Part shown: positions 15,938-23,470 of the stretch, piece by piece | Numbering within the stretch: position 1 is the first letter of the stretch | How the letters are laid out: each line of letters opens with the position of its first letter | From: Treponema sp. | Lineage (GTDB): Bacteria; Spirochaetota; Spirochaetia; Treponematales; Breznakiellaceae | Assembly (NCBI GenBank): GCA_009782955.1 | Contig: WRIB01000013.1 | Coordinates: forward strand, 1-45,257 | Direction of reading: 5' to 3' | Length of the DNA stretch: 45,257 nucleotides | The notes under the pieces: generated by a model | Told to the model about the DNA's origin: nothing | Databases searched by the model: none | The model's input: the letters and a program-made list of their open reading frames with translations, nothing else | Made by a program: the position numbers and the translations under genes

Positions 15938-17368
15938 ATGAAAGTAACAATCATGGGTCTGGGAATTAATGGAGGAGGCCTGGAATCGGCGCGGTATTTG
16001 GCGCGCCATGGCGCAGAATGTACCATTACCGACATGAAGGATGAAGAAGCGCTTGCTCCATCCATAGAAAAGCTGCAAGCACTTTCCGGGCCGCACTTGC
16101 CATTCCGCTTTGTACTCGGCAGGCACGAAATGGAAGATTTTGCCAAGGCCGATATGGTAATAAAAAATCCGGGAGTACGTCCGGATTCACCGTACCTGGT
16201 CGCTTCCCGCCGTATCGAAACCGATATTTCATTGTTTCTTGCAGCCTCACCTGCCCGGCTTATTGCCGTTACCGGATCAAAAGGAAAATCAGGAACTGCC
16301 AGCGCTGTTCACTGGGTACTGTCCAAAGCACGGGAAAAGGATTCACCGTTGCTTGCCGGCAGAGCTTTTTTGGGCGGAAATATCACCGTGTCTCCGCTTT
16401 CATTTCTCGGCGAACTAAACGAAGAGGATGATGTTGTACTGGAACTTTCCAGCTGGCAATTGGGCGATCTGAAAGGCCGTGTAAACAGTAAAGGCTGCTT
16501 TTTACTTAAACCCCGTGCAGCGATAATTACTTCGATCATGCCGGATCATCAGGATCGTTACGGCAGCATGGAAGCGTATGTTAACGATAAAAGAATTATC
16601 TACCAGGGACAGGATAAAAACGATGCCACCGTAGCGTGCGCCGACGATCACTGGGGAATTAGTTTTCTGGAAGAAACCCCCGGGCGTCCAATTCCCTATT
16701 CGGAGAACCTTGGTAATGATGCCATTGCAGCATCGGTTCCTTCACAGCCCCTGGTTCCGGGCCGCCATAACAAAAAGAATTTACTGGCTGCATCATTGGC
16801 GCTTATGGACTTGGGGCTTACTGCTCCCCTGATACGTGAAAGCCTTGGATCATTCCCCGGCATTGAACACCGCCTGGAATTTTTTAGCGAAACAGAAGGC
16901 ATTCGTTTTTATAACGATTCTGCGGCTACTATCCCCGAAGCTGCCGCCGCCGCCATAGAAGCATTTACCGGCGATAATAATAGTCTCAGTCAAAATAAAC
17001 CATATCTGATTTTGATTACAGGAGGAACCGATAAAAATCTTGACTTTAATCCCCTGTTAAGAGCGGTTGTAAAAGCAGGAACAATACTGGAAATCATACT
17101 TCTTTCGGGAACAGGGAGTAATAAATTGATCGCACTTCTGCAAAGAGAGGGGATTCCTTTCCGCGGCCCTTTTGACAGCATAGACAAAGCAGCCCGGACG
17201 GCTCTGGAACTCGGCCAGAAATTCAGACAACAAACTGATCGGCAGACAGATTGCAGAGCGGAAACTCAGATTACCGTCGTACTCTCTCCCGGCTGTACAA
17301 GTTTTGGAATGTTTAACAATGAATTTGACCGCGGTACACAATGGAAGGAAGCTGTTTACCGCTTATGA
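15938..17368 (+). CDS. murD: UDP-N-acetylmuramoylalanine--D-glutamate ligase
   Basis: MurD adds D-glutamate to UDP-MurNAc-L-Ala in cytoplasmic peptidoglycan precursor synthesis. The 476-residue product has an N-terminal Rossmann domain (MKVTIMGLGINGGGLESARY), the ATP P-loop GSKGKSGT (about 111-118), the ligase stretch MPDHQDRYGSMEAY, and the C-terminal-domain motif YNDSAATIPEA and GGTDKNLDF. The P-loop has S-K where T-N is usual. I take the ATG at 15938, with MKV at the expected N-terminus. An in-frame ATG at 15899 would add 13 residues but sits only 3 nt after a TATACT -10-like box. It is divergent from the FecR gene and followed 16 nt later by epmA. Confidence 0.9.
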   Translation: MKVTIMGLGINGGGLESARYLARHGAECTITDMKDEEALAPSIEKLQALSGPHLPFRFVLGRHEMEDFAKADMVIKNPGVRPDSPYLVASRRIETDISLFLAASPARLIAVTGSKGKSGTASAVHWVLSKAREKDSPLLAGRAFLGGNITVSPLSFLGELNEEDDVVLELSSWQLGDLKGRVNSKGCFLLKPRAAIITSIMPDHQDRYGSMEAYVNDKRIIYQGQDKNDATVACADDHWGISFLEETPGRPIPYSENLGNDAIAASVPSQPLVPGRHNKKNLLAASLALMDLGLTAPLIRESLGSFPGIEHRLEFFSETEGIRFYNDSAATIPEAAAAAIEAFTGDNNSLSQNKPYLILITGGTDKNLDFNPLLRAVVKAGTILEIILLSGTGSNKLIALLQREGIPFRGPFDSIDKAARTALELGQKFRQQTDRQTDCRAETQITVVLSPGCTSFGMFNNEFDRGTQWKEAVYRL

Positions 17369-17384
17369 AAAAGAAACAAAAATT

Positions 17385-18431
17385 ATGACTTTGGAACAAC
17401 TGCAAAAACGTGCGGAAATTATCCGGGAAATACGCACTTTTTTCGATTCCCGGCGGTACCTCCAGGTTGACACTCCCCTGTTGGCTCCGGATCTGATTCC
17501 GGAGAATTGTCTGGAAGTCTTTGAAACTTCCTGGCTGCCGGCCGCCGGCAGCAGACAACAGCCGGAAAAACGCTGGCTTATCCCTTCTCCGGAAATCTGG
17601 ATGAAGCGGCTAATAGCAGAGCATGGCACAGATATGTACCAGATTTGCAAATGTTTTCGTAATACTGAATCCCGGGGAAATTTGCACAGTCCGGAATTTA
17701 CAATGCTGGAATACTACACAATGAATGCGGATTATATGGATTCGCTTGCACTGACAGAAAACCTTTTTTTCCATTTATCAGAAAACCTGTCCGGCACAAA
17801 TGCACTGTTCCGGCAACCTGTTCCGCAAATACCCTTTATGCGGATTACCATGGAAGAAGCTTTTAGTACATGGGCTGGGTTTTCCCTCTCAGAGACTGCT
17901 TCTGCCGGAAGAACCGCTATGGAAAAAGAAGCCGAACGCCTGGGCATTGATTTGGGGCCGGAACCCGTTACAGACACAATAGATGACAGGGCAGCCATTG
18001 CATTGCTCTACGACCTGATTTTTATTCATACCGTCGAACCTTCTCTCCCAAAAGACAGGCCTGTAGTACTGTTGGATTATCCGGCATTTGTTCCATGTCT
18101 TGCCAAAAATAAAAAAACCTCTGCAAAGGATTACTTGGCAAAAGAACGCTGGGAACTTTACATAAATGGAATAGAACTCGCAAATTGTTATTCAGAAGAA
18201 ACGAATCCGCAGGAATTACACCGGTATTTTGAAGAAGAAGCAAAAAGCAAGGAACAAAACGCCCTGGTAAAACACCGTATTAACCATGATTATTGGAAAT
18301 ACCTTCGTCCGGCCGTTTATAGACAGTCTGACCCGGCAGATTATTCGGGAGTTGCCATGGGTTTGGATCGATTAATAATGATACTAAGCGGAAATAACAA
18401 TATCGAAAGCGTTCTGCCTTTTTCTTTTTAA
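17385..18431 (+). CDS. epmA: EF-P--(R)-beta-lysine ligase (EpmA/GenX/PoxA)
   Basis: EpmA is a lysyl-tRNA synthetase paralogue that attaches (R)-beta-lysine to a conserved lysine of elongation factor P, easing ribosome stalling at polyproline. The 348-residue protein is the class II catalytic core alone: motif 1 region VDTPLLAPDLIPE, motif 2 CFRNTESRGNLHSPEFTMLE, and motif 3 GVAMGLDRLIMI at the C-terminus. The OB-fold anticodon domain of LysRS is missing. No EpmB aminomutase or EF-P gene is in the window. The frame is open from 17304, inside murD. The ATG at 17385 follows the murD stop and gives the family N-terminus. Confidence 0.88.
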   Translation: MTLEQLQKRAEIIREIRTFFDSRRYLQVDTPLLAPDLIPENCLEVFETSWLPAAGSRQQPEKRWLIPSPEIWMKRLIAEHGTDMYQICKCFRNTESRGNLHSPEFTMLEYYTMNADYMDSLALTENLFFHLSENLSGTNALFRQPVPQIPFMRITMEEAFSTWAGFSLSETASAGRTAMEKEAERLGIDLGPEPVTDTIDDRAAIALLYDLIFIHTVEPSLPKDRPVVLLDYPAFVPCLAKNKKTSAKDYLAKERWELYINGIELANCYSEETNPQELHRYFEEEAKSKEQNALVKHRINHDYWKYLRPAVYRQSDPADYSGVAMGLDRLIMILSGNNNIESVLPFSF

Positions 18432-18469
18432 AAGACTAAAAAAAATGTGGTAAATTTCCGAAAATGAGG

Positions 18470-18482
18470 TATACTATATAGT
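18470..18482 (+). promoter_or_regulatory. -10 box before PilZ gene (candidate leaderless start)
   Basis: TATACT at 18470-18475 ends 7 nt before the ATG at 18483, which would put +1 at the start codon. No good -35 is visible. A GAGG at 18466-18469 is too far (13 nt) and overlaps the -10 region. Confidence 0.45.
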
Positions 18483-18890
18483 ATGGCAGAGCGGGATCCA
18501 AGATTTGCTACAAATGGACAAGTCTATATTTCTCAGGTAACAAATACAGATGCTCTGCTAAAAAACCTGAGTGCCAGCGGACTTTGTATTGAAAGTTCTG
18601 GTTTTATGGATGTAATTCCCAAAACACGGTATTCCGTTGATATTATCCCGGAAAAAGAAGCCAATGTGGACAAATTTTCCCTGGAAATTGAATCCCGCTG
18701 GGTTAAGGCAAAAATGAAATCGTCAGAGTCCGGTTTTGTAATTGTCATTCCGCCGGGAACTACGGGAAAAACCCTTTTGGAACAGTACATTGGTTATTTG
18801 GCATCTCAGCAGCCTGATGTCGAAGAGAATGTCAGTAATGATATTCCTCAAACTTCCAGCTCTATTGACATTTCAGTAGAAAATCAGTAA
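18483..18890 (+). CDS. PilZ-domain protein
   Basis: A 135-residue protein with an N-terminal PilZ-like domain: arginine in DPRFATNG (about residues 5-12), then LKNLSASGLCIES, corresponding to the (D/N)xSxxG c-di-GMP contact loop, then beta strands to about residue 105 and an acidic, serine-rich tail. Only one of the two expected N-terminal arginines is obvious, so c-di-GMP binding is likely but not certain. It leads a tight cluster with a STAS protein (16 nt downstream) and an ATPase that overlaps it, suggesting a signalling unit joining c-di-GMP to a partner-switch. Confidence 0.7.
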   Translation: MAERDPRFATNGQVYISQVTNTDALLKNLSASGLCIESSGFMDVIPKTRYSVDIIPEKEANVDKFSLEIESRWVKAKMKSSESGFVIVIPPGTTGKTLLEQYIGYLASQQPDVEENVSNDIPQTSSSIDISVENQ

Positions 18891-18906
18891 TTATAGGTAA
18901 TCAACT

Positions 18907-19245
18907 ATGGAACTAAAAATACGGAAAAACGAAGAAATCTATATTATCGATGTTCTGGGTGAAATGGACCTGTACAATTCCTATAAACTAAAAGAACTGC
19001 TGCTAAAGATGATCGAGAAAAAAATAGAGAAATTTATTATCAATATGGAGGAAGTAGAGTATATTGATTCCTCAGGCATTGGAGCGCTTATCTATATCAC
19101 TTCGACTATCAAAAAAATGAATTTAAATCTGTCCATTACCAATGTGCATGGTTCAGTTAAAAAAGTAATTGAATTAACCAAATTGTCCAATTTCTTCCCT
19201 ATCTTTCCCAGTATGGAAGAAGCAGTCAAATCCATGGATAAATAA
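18907..19245 (+). CDS. STAS-domain anti-sigma factor antagonist
   Basis: A 112-residue SpoIIAA/RsbV-type protein. It has a beta strand opening and GEMDLYNSYKLKELL, then VEYIDSSGIGALIYI, where the serine pair in DSSG holds the usual phosphorylation site. In the family, the unphosphorylated form binds the HATPase kinase and frees the kinase's target. The stop overlaps the ATG of the kinase gene by one base, the classic arrangement of such pairs. No sigma factor is nearby, so the target may not be a sigma factor. Confidence 0.88.
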   Translation: MELKIRKNEEIYIIDVLGEMDLYNSYKLKELLLKMIEKKIEKFIINMEEVEYIDSSGIGALIYITSTIKKMNLNLSITNVHGSVKKVIELTKLSNFFPIFPSMEEAVKSMDK

Positions 19246-19754
19246 TGAAAGAAATATTAATTGATGATAACTCACCTTTGTTTAGCAAGGAAGGAATGGA
19301 ATATAAAGAATATCCTTCGGATTTTGCCAAAATAAGGCTTTTTACCCTGCTTTTGGTCAGTTCAGCTCCTTCCCACATTAAAGAAACCAATTTACTTGAA
19401 CAACAGATCTCCGAATTGATAAGAAACGGCATTATTCATGGAAACAAATACGATCCTCAGAAAATCATTAAAATTTGGTATTCCTTCAGCGAAAAAGAAG
19501 CCCGTATTATTGTTGAAGATCAGGGAGAAGGCTTTAAAAAAATAATAGAGTGGAATGAATTTAACCACAAACGCATTGAATGCATAAGAAAACAGGATAA
19601 CAAGCAATTGGAAAAGTATATTTCCTTTCGTGGCAAGCACAGTAAAGAAAGCGATGGCGGCAATGCGCTCTTTGCCGCGCTGGAATACTGGAATGCCGGA
19701 CTTGTTTTTAACAGCAATGGTAATACAGTAGCGGCAAAAAAGATTTTCGATTAG
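19245..19754 (+). CDS. HATPase anti-sigma / serine kinase (RsbW/SpoIIAB-like)
   Basis: A 169-residue GHKL-fold kinase. The N box reads ELIRNGIIHGN (about residues 57-67), and the G1 box reads VEDQGEGF (about 87-94). The G2 region near GGNALFAALEYWNAG is recognisable. It would phosphorylate the STAS protein encoded just before it. It is slightly longer than RsbW, with about 25 extra residues at the N-terminus and an insertion between the G1 and G2 boxes. Confidence 0.82.
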   Translation: MKEILIDDNSPLFSKEGMEYKEYPSDFAKIRLFTLLLVSSAPSHIKETNLLEQQISELIRNGIIHGNKYDPQKIIKIWYSFSEKEARIIVEDQGEGFKKIIEWNEFNHKRIECIRKQDNKQLEKYISFRGKHSKESDGGNALFAALEYWNAGLVFNSNGNTVAAKKIFD

Positions 19755-19765
19755 GTTTTACAAAT

Positions 19766-20147
19766 CCTCAATCTGCCGCTGAGCCTATCATATTAATTAA
19801 TCCGAATAAACCAAGCAAAGAGAAGAGCTATTTTCAGTTAATGTAATGTCAAGTTCAGCAGTAGATAAATGATTTGCAATGGATGCAAGCAGTAATTGAC
19901 GGCTGAGTTTGGTATACATAAACCTGTAATATTTGTATGGAAAGGAGCAGGAAAAGCCCTGGTAAGAGCATCTGGAATTCCCCGGAAAAATAGACCTGCT
20001 AAAAATAGGAATAATAAGGGTAAGAAAGCCTGACTGCCTAAACGCTAACTCCATAAGATTTTCAATACTTAATTTTACGTTTAGGTAGTCAGAAGGCTGT
20101 TTTTTCGGATTCTACAGGGCTCCTTACCAGTTTATCGCAGATTGAAG
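19766..20147. mobile_element. Inverted-repeat-bounded unit, copy 2
   Basis: TCAATCTGC at 19768-19776 is mirrored by GCAGATTGA at 20137-20145. The left end continues CGCTGAGCC like the ends at 476-499 and 43163-43192. The unit holds the hairpin element at 19959-20130 and otherwise no gene. It ends 1-3 bp before the pgeF stop codon. No target duplication or transposase is visible. Confidence 0.5.
19959..20130 (+). repeat. GGAATTCC/CTCTACAGG hairpin element, copy 2
   Basis: 19959-19966 (CTGGTAAG) pairs with 20123-20130, and 19982-19993 pairs with 20097-20108. The internal loop again holds TCTGGAATTC on the left and TCTACAGG on the right, and a GGAATAAT box follows. The outer stem sequence is unrelated to copies 1 and 3 but complementary, so pairing and not sequence is conserved. 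Confidence 0.7.
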
Positions 20148-20148
20148 T

Positions 20149-20982
20149 TTATAGCAACGATCCTCCCATCGCAATCATTCGCGTATAAACATCCGCTCCT
20201 TCCCTCCTAAACGAACCGAGCCGGGTATCGGTAAATGTACAATCCGTACAATATGCGATGTGCTGTACTCCGGCAGCTGCCAGCAACCGGGCATTGGCTG
20301 CCTGGAGGCCAATGTACCAACCGGAGTCGTCAGTGCGGATCACATTACCAAGAGGATATTCATCAATACCTAAAAACTTAATCTGTAACGAACCATGGCC
20401 AAACTCCTTTTCAAAATTTTCAGCCCGTTCTTTATCAACCTTGTAACAACAGCTTTGAATGCAGGGGCCCAGGACCGCGGCAATTGCCTGTGGTCTGCTT
20501 CCTGCCTCTTGCATAATTTCCAGGGCTTTTATCACGATGCCTGTTCCCTTCCAGCCCGAGTGAAGAACAGCTAAAAAACCATTTTTCGTATCCAGCAAAA
20601 AAACCGGCAGGCAGTCCGCTACAGTTACTGCAGGAAAAATGCCGGAAGAAAAACTTACCATGCCGTCTCCTTCGCATGCAAAAATATCCGGCAATGTAAA
20701 TACATTACGGGAATGTACCTGGATAAGGCTGTACACTTTTTCCGTCGGTATTCCGTGCATACGAAAAAAAGCATCACGGTTTTTGTTTGACAAACGAAAG
20801 ACCATGTCTCCCGCTTCCCGGCTTGAAATAAGGCAGGATGGGGCAGGATTGTTTCCAATTGAAGTAACGGGCTTTCCGCCGAAGAAAAAAGGAAAACGGG
20901 CACAGTTTCCTTCAAAGCTCAGGGTAAATGGAACTAACGTGCCAACGGCCGGCCGGCGTACTGTTCGTGCTGAAGTTCTCAC
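20149..20982 (-). CDS. pgeF: Laccase-domain purine nucleoside phosphorylase (YfiH/PgeF family)
   Basis: A 277-residue multicopper-oxidase-like (DUF152) protein. Family members act on purine nucleosides and, in E. coli, remove wrongly incorporated L-Ser from peptidoglycan precursors. The zinc-binding and catalytic residues are visible in QVHSRNV (about 88), VADCLPVFL (Cys near residue 117), HSGWKGTG (about 134) and GPCIQSCCY (about 165). The end reads RREGADVYTRM. The start is GTG, decided by a strong GGAGG 6 nt upstream. An N-terminal extension of about 20 residues before the family core is present. Confidence 0.88.
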   Translation of the reverse strand: MRTSARTVRRPAVGTLVPFTLSFEGNCARFPFFFGGKPVTSIGNNPAPSCLISSREAGDMVFRLSNKNRDAFFRMHGIPTEKVYSLIQVHSRNVFTLPDIFACEGDGMVSFSSGIFPAVTVADCLPVFLLDTKNGFLAVLHSGWKGTGIVIKALEIMQEAGSRPQAIAAVLGPCIQSCCYKVDKERAENFEKEFGHGSLQIKFLGIDEYPLGNVIRTDDSGWYIGLQAANARLLAAAGVQHIAYCTDCTFTDTRLGSFRREGADVYTRMIAMGGSLL

Positions 20983-21059
20983 GCAATTCCTCCGTAATTA
21001 GGGATTAAGTTGTGCGCCGGGCCATGCTGCATTATTGCAAAACACCACTGTACGCGGTG

Positions 21060-22766
21060 CTATCGGCCAGCTTCCATTGCATCAATATCTTCCAGCAGTT
21101 GGATGGTTTTTTTTAGATGGCTGATTGATTCTTTGATTCCGTCCAGAAAGGCAGTTCCCCGGCCTGCTATAACGTTAAGGTTGGCAAGAGTATCGTATTT
21201 GTCATCAGCGCTTTTTTTCAGGATGCCCCCAAGGATTTTAACCATTCCTGTCATAGCATCTTTGGTCTGTCCGATAATATGTTCAGCAGTATGTGCAGCT
21301 TCTTCCACAACTATTTGAATTTTTCTGCGTTTTACGGGCAGAGATGTCATATCGTTTTTTGCCTGTATATAGGTTTTACCGATTTCTCCCTGGGGAGAAA
21401 TATCCCTGTCATAACGTTTAATAAGATCTTCAAGCTTGATTAGGTTGTTATAACATTCGGTAAACTCTGTCCGGTTTTCCTTTTTGGTAAAATCACCTTC
21501 AATCAGAATGGGTCTTAAATATTTATTAATTTCTCCCATAAAAACAACAGCATAAAAAGTCTGTAAAAATGAAAGGCAAAAATTTCCTTTAACAACGATT
21601 CCTGACGGGTTTTGATCTGAACCCATATTTTCCAGCATCTTCAAATTGGTTCCCTTTAAAAAATACCGGAAAGCGTTTTGTATATCCCTTTGCCGTCTTG
21701 TTCTTGTAAAGTTTAAATAATTTTCTTCAACTTGATGTTTCCATCGATCACGGTACACCTGATACCAGTCTTCTCCTCCGCCGATGTTTTGAGGACCAAG
21801 ACCGGGGTTTCTTGAAATACAGCGAAGTAATTTGGTCAAAGGCACATCCATATTAAAATCCCGGATAGTCTGAAGGGATGTTTCCGCCTGAACAAGGAGC
21901 TTCTTCATTTCATTATGAATATCAAGATTCGGCTCGTTACCTTTTTCCATAAGGACATAGACAAAAAGAGATTCCAGCAAAGCTATTGGCGGCGATGTTT
22001 TAAGGGAATAAAGAATATTGTTCAATGCCAAAAGCTGGTCTCTGACAGAAGCGGCAGAACAGGTATTATCCTGGGAAGATGTATCATAAACAAAGGAATT
22101 AATAAGCCGGTCAAAAAGAAAAGAAGCAAGCTGTTTAAGGCAGAAAAGGGCACGTGCATTTTTATACATTTTGTTCCGTTCTGCTTCAGATATTACCGAA
22201 AGGGCATCTTCAAGAGACTTTAGCGCTTTTTGACGAAGTTCAATTTCATTTAAATCACTATAATGGGAAGCAAGAGCTGCCGGGTCTGTATTCGATATAA
22301 TGGTCTTGTGAATTTCCGGCATTTCCAGAGAACCCAGAAAAACCATGAGTCCTCCCTTGTCTCTGTTTAAACTTGCATCCAGTGCATGGTAAAAGAACCG
22401 GGAAGCATCCCGCAGATTAAGCATTTCTTCCTGAAATCTCGAAAGCAGCGTATCCTTTTGAAAATTGTAATATCCGGGATTTTTTTCTTCCATTTCCCGG
22501 TATTGCTGGATCATCACATGATTTTCAAAAAGTTTTATTGGAGGTCTTGAATTAAAGAAGCTGAGGATAAAAAAATAGATTTTATAATACCATGGAAGTT
22601 TTTGATACTGATCTTCTGCAACAAAGTCTCCTTCTTCGCCTGGAGTATCTTCGTAAAGCACGGCAGAGCTGAGACTGGATTGACTGGAGAGTTTTTCCAG
22701 CAGATTGGTCCGTTCTTCTATGTCTAATCCTGATACCAGCCGGTTAAAACTCCCGGTTTCTTCCAT
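21060..22766 (-). CDS. Spirochaete conserved hypothetical protein (DUF5312-like)
   Basis: A 568-residue acidic, helix-rich protein without a signal peptide. Its early part has LPWYYKIYFFILSFFNSRPP (about 59-78), a short hydrophobic patch, then long amphipathic helices with a conserved-looking RFFYHALDAS. The C-terminal 130 residues (KRRKIQIVVEEAAHTAEHII onward) look coiled-coil. It resembles a Treponema-restricted family I associate with DUF5312. No reaction is known. It starts 78 nt upstream of pgeF's start on the same strand and may share its mRNA. Confidence 0.6.
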   Translation of the reverse strand: MEETGSFNRLVSGLDIEERTNLLEKLSSQSSLSSAVLYEDTPGEEGDFVAEDQYQKLPWYYKIYFFILSFFNSRPPIKLFENHVMIQQYREMEEKNPGYYNFQKDTLLSRFQEEMLNLRDASRFFYHALDASLNRDKGGLMVFLGSLEMPEIHKTIISNTDPAALASHYSDLNEIELRQKALKSLEDALSVISEAERNKMYKNARALFCLKQLASFLFDRLINSFVYDTSSQDNTCSAASVRDQLLALNNILYSLKTSPPIALLESLFVYVLMEKGNEPNLDIHNEMKKLLVQAETSLQTIRDFNMDVPLTKLLRCISRNPGLGPQNIGGGEDWYQVYRDRWKHQVEENYLNFTRTRRQRDIQNAFRYFLKGTNLKMLENMGSDQNPSGIVVKGNFCLSFLQTFYAVVFMGEINKYLRPILIEGDFTKKENRTEFTECYNNLIKLEDLIKRYDRDISPQGEIGKTYIQAKNDMTSLPVKRRKIQIVVEEAAHTAEHIIGQTKDAMTGMVKILGGILKKSADDKYDTLANLNVIAGRGTAFLDGIKESISHLKKTIQLLEDIDAMEAGR

Positions 22767-22836
22767 AATACTGTAATAATACGTTGCTCAAGACCAGAGG
22801 TCAACGGTTTTACTGCATAAAGAATTCTCAACCGGA

Positions 22837-22865
22837 TTGACATTTCCAAGCCTGGGTGGTAGTGT
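22837..22865 (+). promoter_or_regulatory. Promoter of tRNA-Gln
   Basis: TTGACA (22837-22842), 17 bp, then a weak TAGTGT (22860-22865), which places transcription start about 4 nt before the tRNA. Confidence 0.55.
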
Positions 22866-22875
22866 TAAAAAACTC

Positions 22876-22946
22876 TCCCCGGTTGTGTAATGGTAGCACG
22901 GCAGACTCTGGATCTGCTTGTGGGGGTTCAAATCCTCCCTGGGGAA
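22876..22946 (+). tRNA. tRNA-Gln (anticodon CTG)
   Basis: A full cloverleaf of 71 nt. The acceptor TCCCCGG pairs with CTGGGGA, the anticodon stem GCAGA/TCTGC carries loop CTCTGGA (anticodon CTG), and the T-arm GGGGG-TTCAAAT-CCTCC is intact. The variable loop is four bases, and CCA is not encoded. It decodes CAG. Confidence 0.93.
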
Positions 22947-22947
22947 A

Positions 22948-23154
22948 AATTCCTTACAAGAGAAAAGAGTCTCCATTTGTGTATAGTGTTACATACAGGA
23001 AATCAATCGGAGGATTTGAAACGGAGCGCCGACTCTGAAAAAGGCGAGAGCCTTTGAAGGGTTGCGGTGCATGGATGCACCGCAAGGCGCGTAGGCGGCC
23101 TGGAAGCCCGAAACAGGATATTGAGGGTTGGAAGGCAAATCCTCCCTGGGGAAA
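22948..23154 (+). repeat. tRNA-3'-end-flanked segment
   Basis: The 19 bases at 22929-22947 (tRNA T-arm to just beyond the 3' end) recur exactly at 23136-23154. Between them lies GC-rich, foldable sequence: an 11-bp perfect hairpin around GG (TTGCGGTGCAT and its complement, about 23059-23082), an AAGGC-GAGA-GCCTT hairpin, and an inverted copy of the T-arm (GGAGGATTTGAA near 23010). No open frame has a ribosome-binding site. It resembles a remnant or a very small unit bounded by tRNA attachment-type repeats. Confidence 0.6.
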
Positions 23155-23315
23155 TTTAGTTAATTTTTTTGATTTGGAAAATTTAACTATCAAACTGACA
23201 GACAGAGGGCTTTTGTCGCTTCAATTGTTACCGCTACCATAGGAGCCATGCAAGGCGAAATTTTGGCATTGCGGCTTCTTCTTGACTTTTTTTTTATTTT
23301 TTACTATTTTTTTAG

Positions 23316-23333
23316 TATAATTATACAAGGAGG
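23316..23333 (+). promoter_or_regulatory. -10 box and strong ribosome-binding site
   Basis: TATAAT (23316-23321) follows a long T-tract, and AAGGAGG (23327-23333) comes six bases later, so the mRNA would begin almost at the Shine-Dalgarno. The site serves the GTG at 23339, not directly the mgtA ATG. Confidence 0.5.
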
Positions 23334-23338
23334 CACAA

Positions 23339-23470
23339 GTGGTTAAGAAAACCCAGAGTAATCTGGTATACTCCGCCGAGCAAGACAACTGCACGTTATC
23401 TAGCGAAGGTTCCCCTCTGGAAGACCCCTATGGCAGTAAACGCCAAGTGGCCTCCGGCAAAAAAGCCTAA
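23339..23470 (+). CDS. Short ORF overlapping mgtA (possible leader peptide)
   Basis: A GTG 5 nt after AAGGAGG opens 43 codons that run 41 bases into mgtA in another frame and end at TAA. The best ribosome-binding site of the locus belongs to this ORF, while the mgtA ATG has only GGAAG. Leader ORFs (mgtL, mgtP) control Mg2+ transporter genes in enterobacteria, so a regulatory or coupling role is reasonable inference. The peptide ([14 protein letters not shown] opening) has no proline run. Alternatively, a one-base error in the A6 tract near 23459-23464 hides a longer mgtA N-terminus beginning here. Confidence 0.5.
   Translation: MVKKTQSNLVYSAEQDNCTLSSEGSPLEDPYGSKRQVASGKKA

Noticed and set aside
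15884-16126. 81-codon N-terminal extension of the FecR-domain gene
   Set aside because: Lies antisense to murD and would bury the clear signal peptide; the ATG at 15883 is preferred.
23136-23154. Second tRNA gene
   Set aside because: Only the 3' 19 bases are present; no D-arm or anticodon arm precedes them.
23430-23470. Programmed -1 frameshift at AAAAAAG joining the short ORF to mgtA
   Set aside because: The mgtA frame is +1 relative to the short ORF, so a -1 slip would not reach it. A sequencing error remains possible and is noted in the finding.
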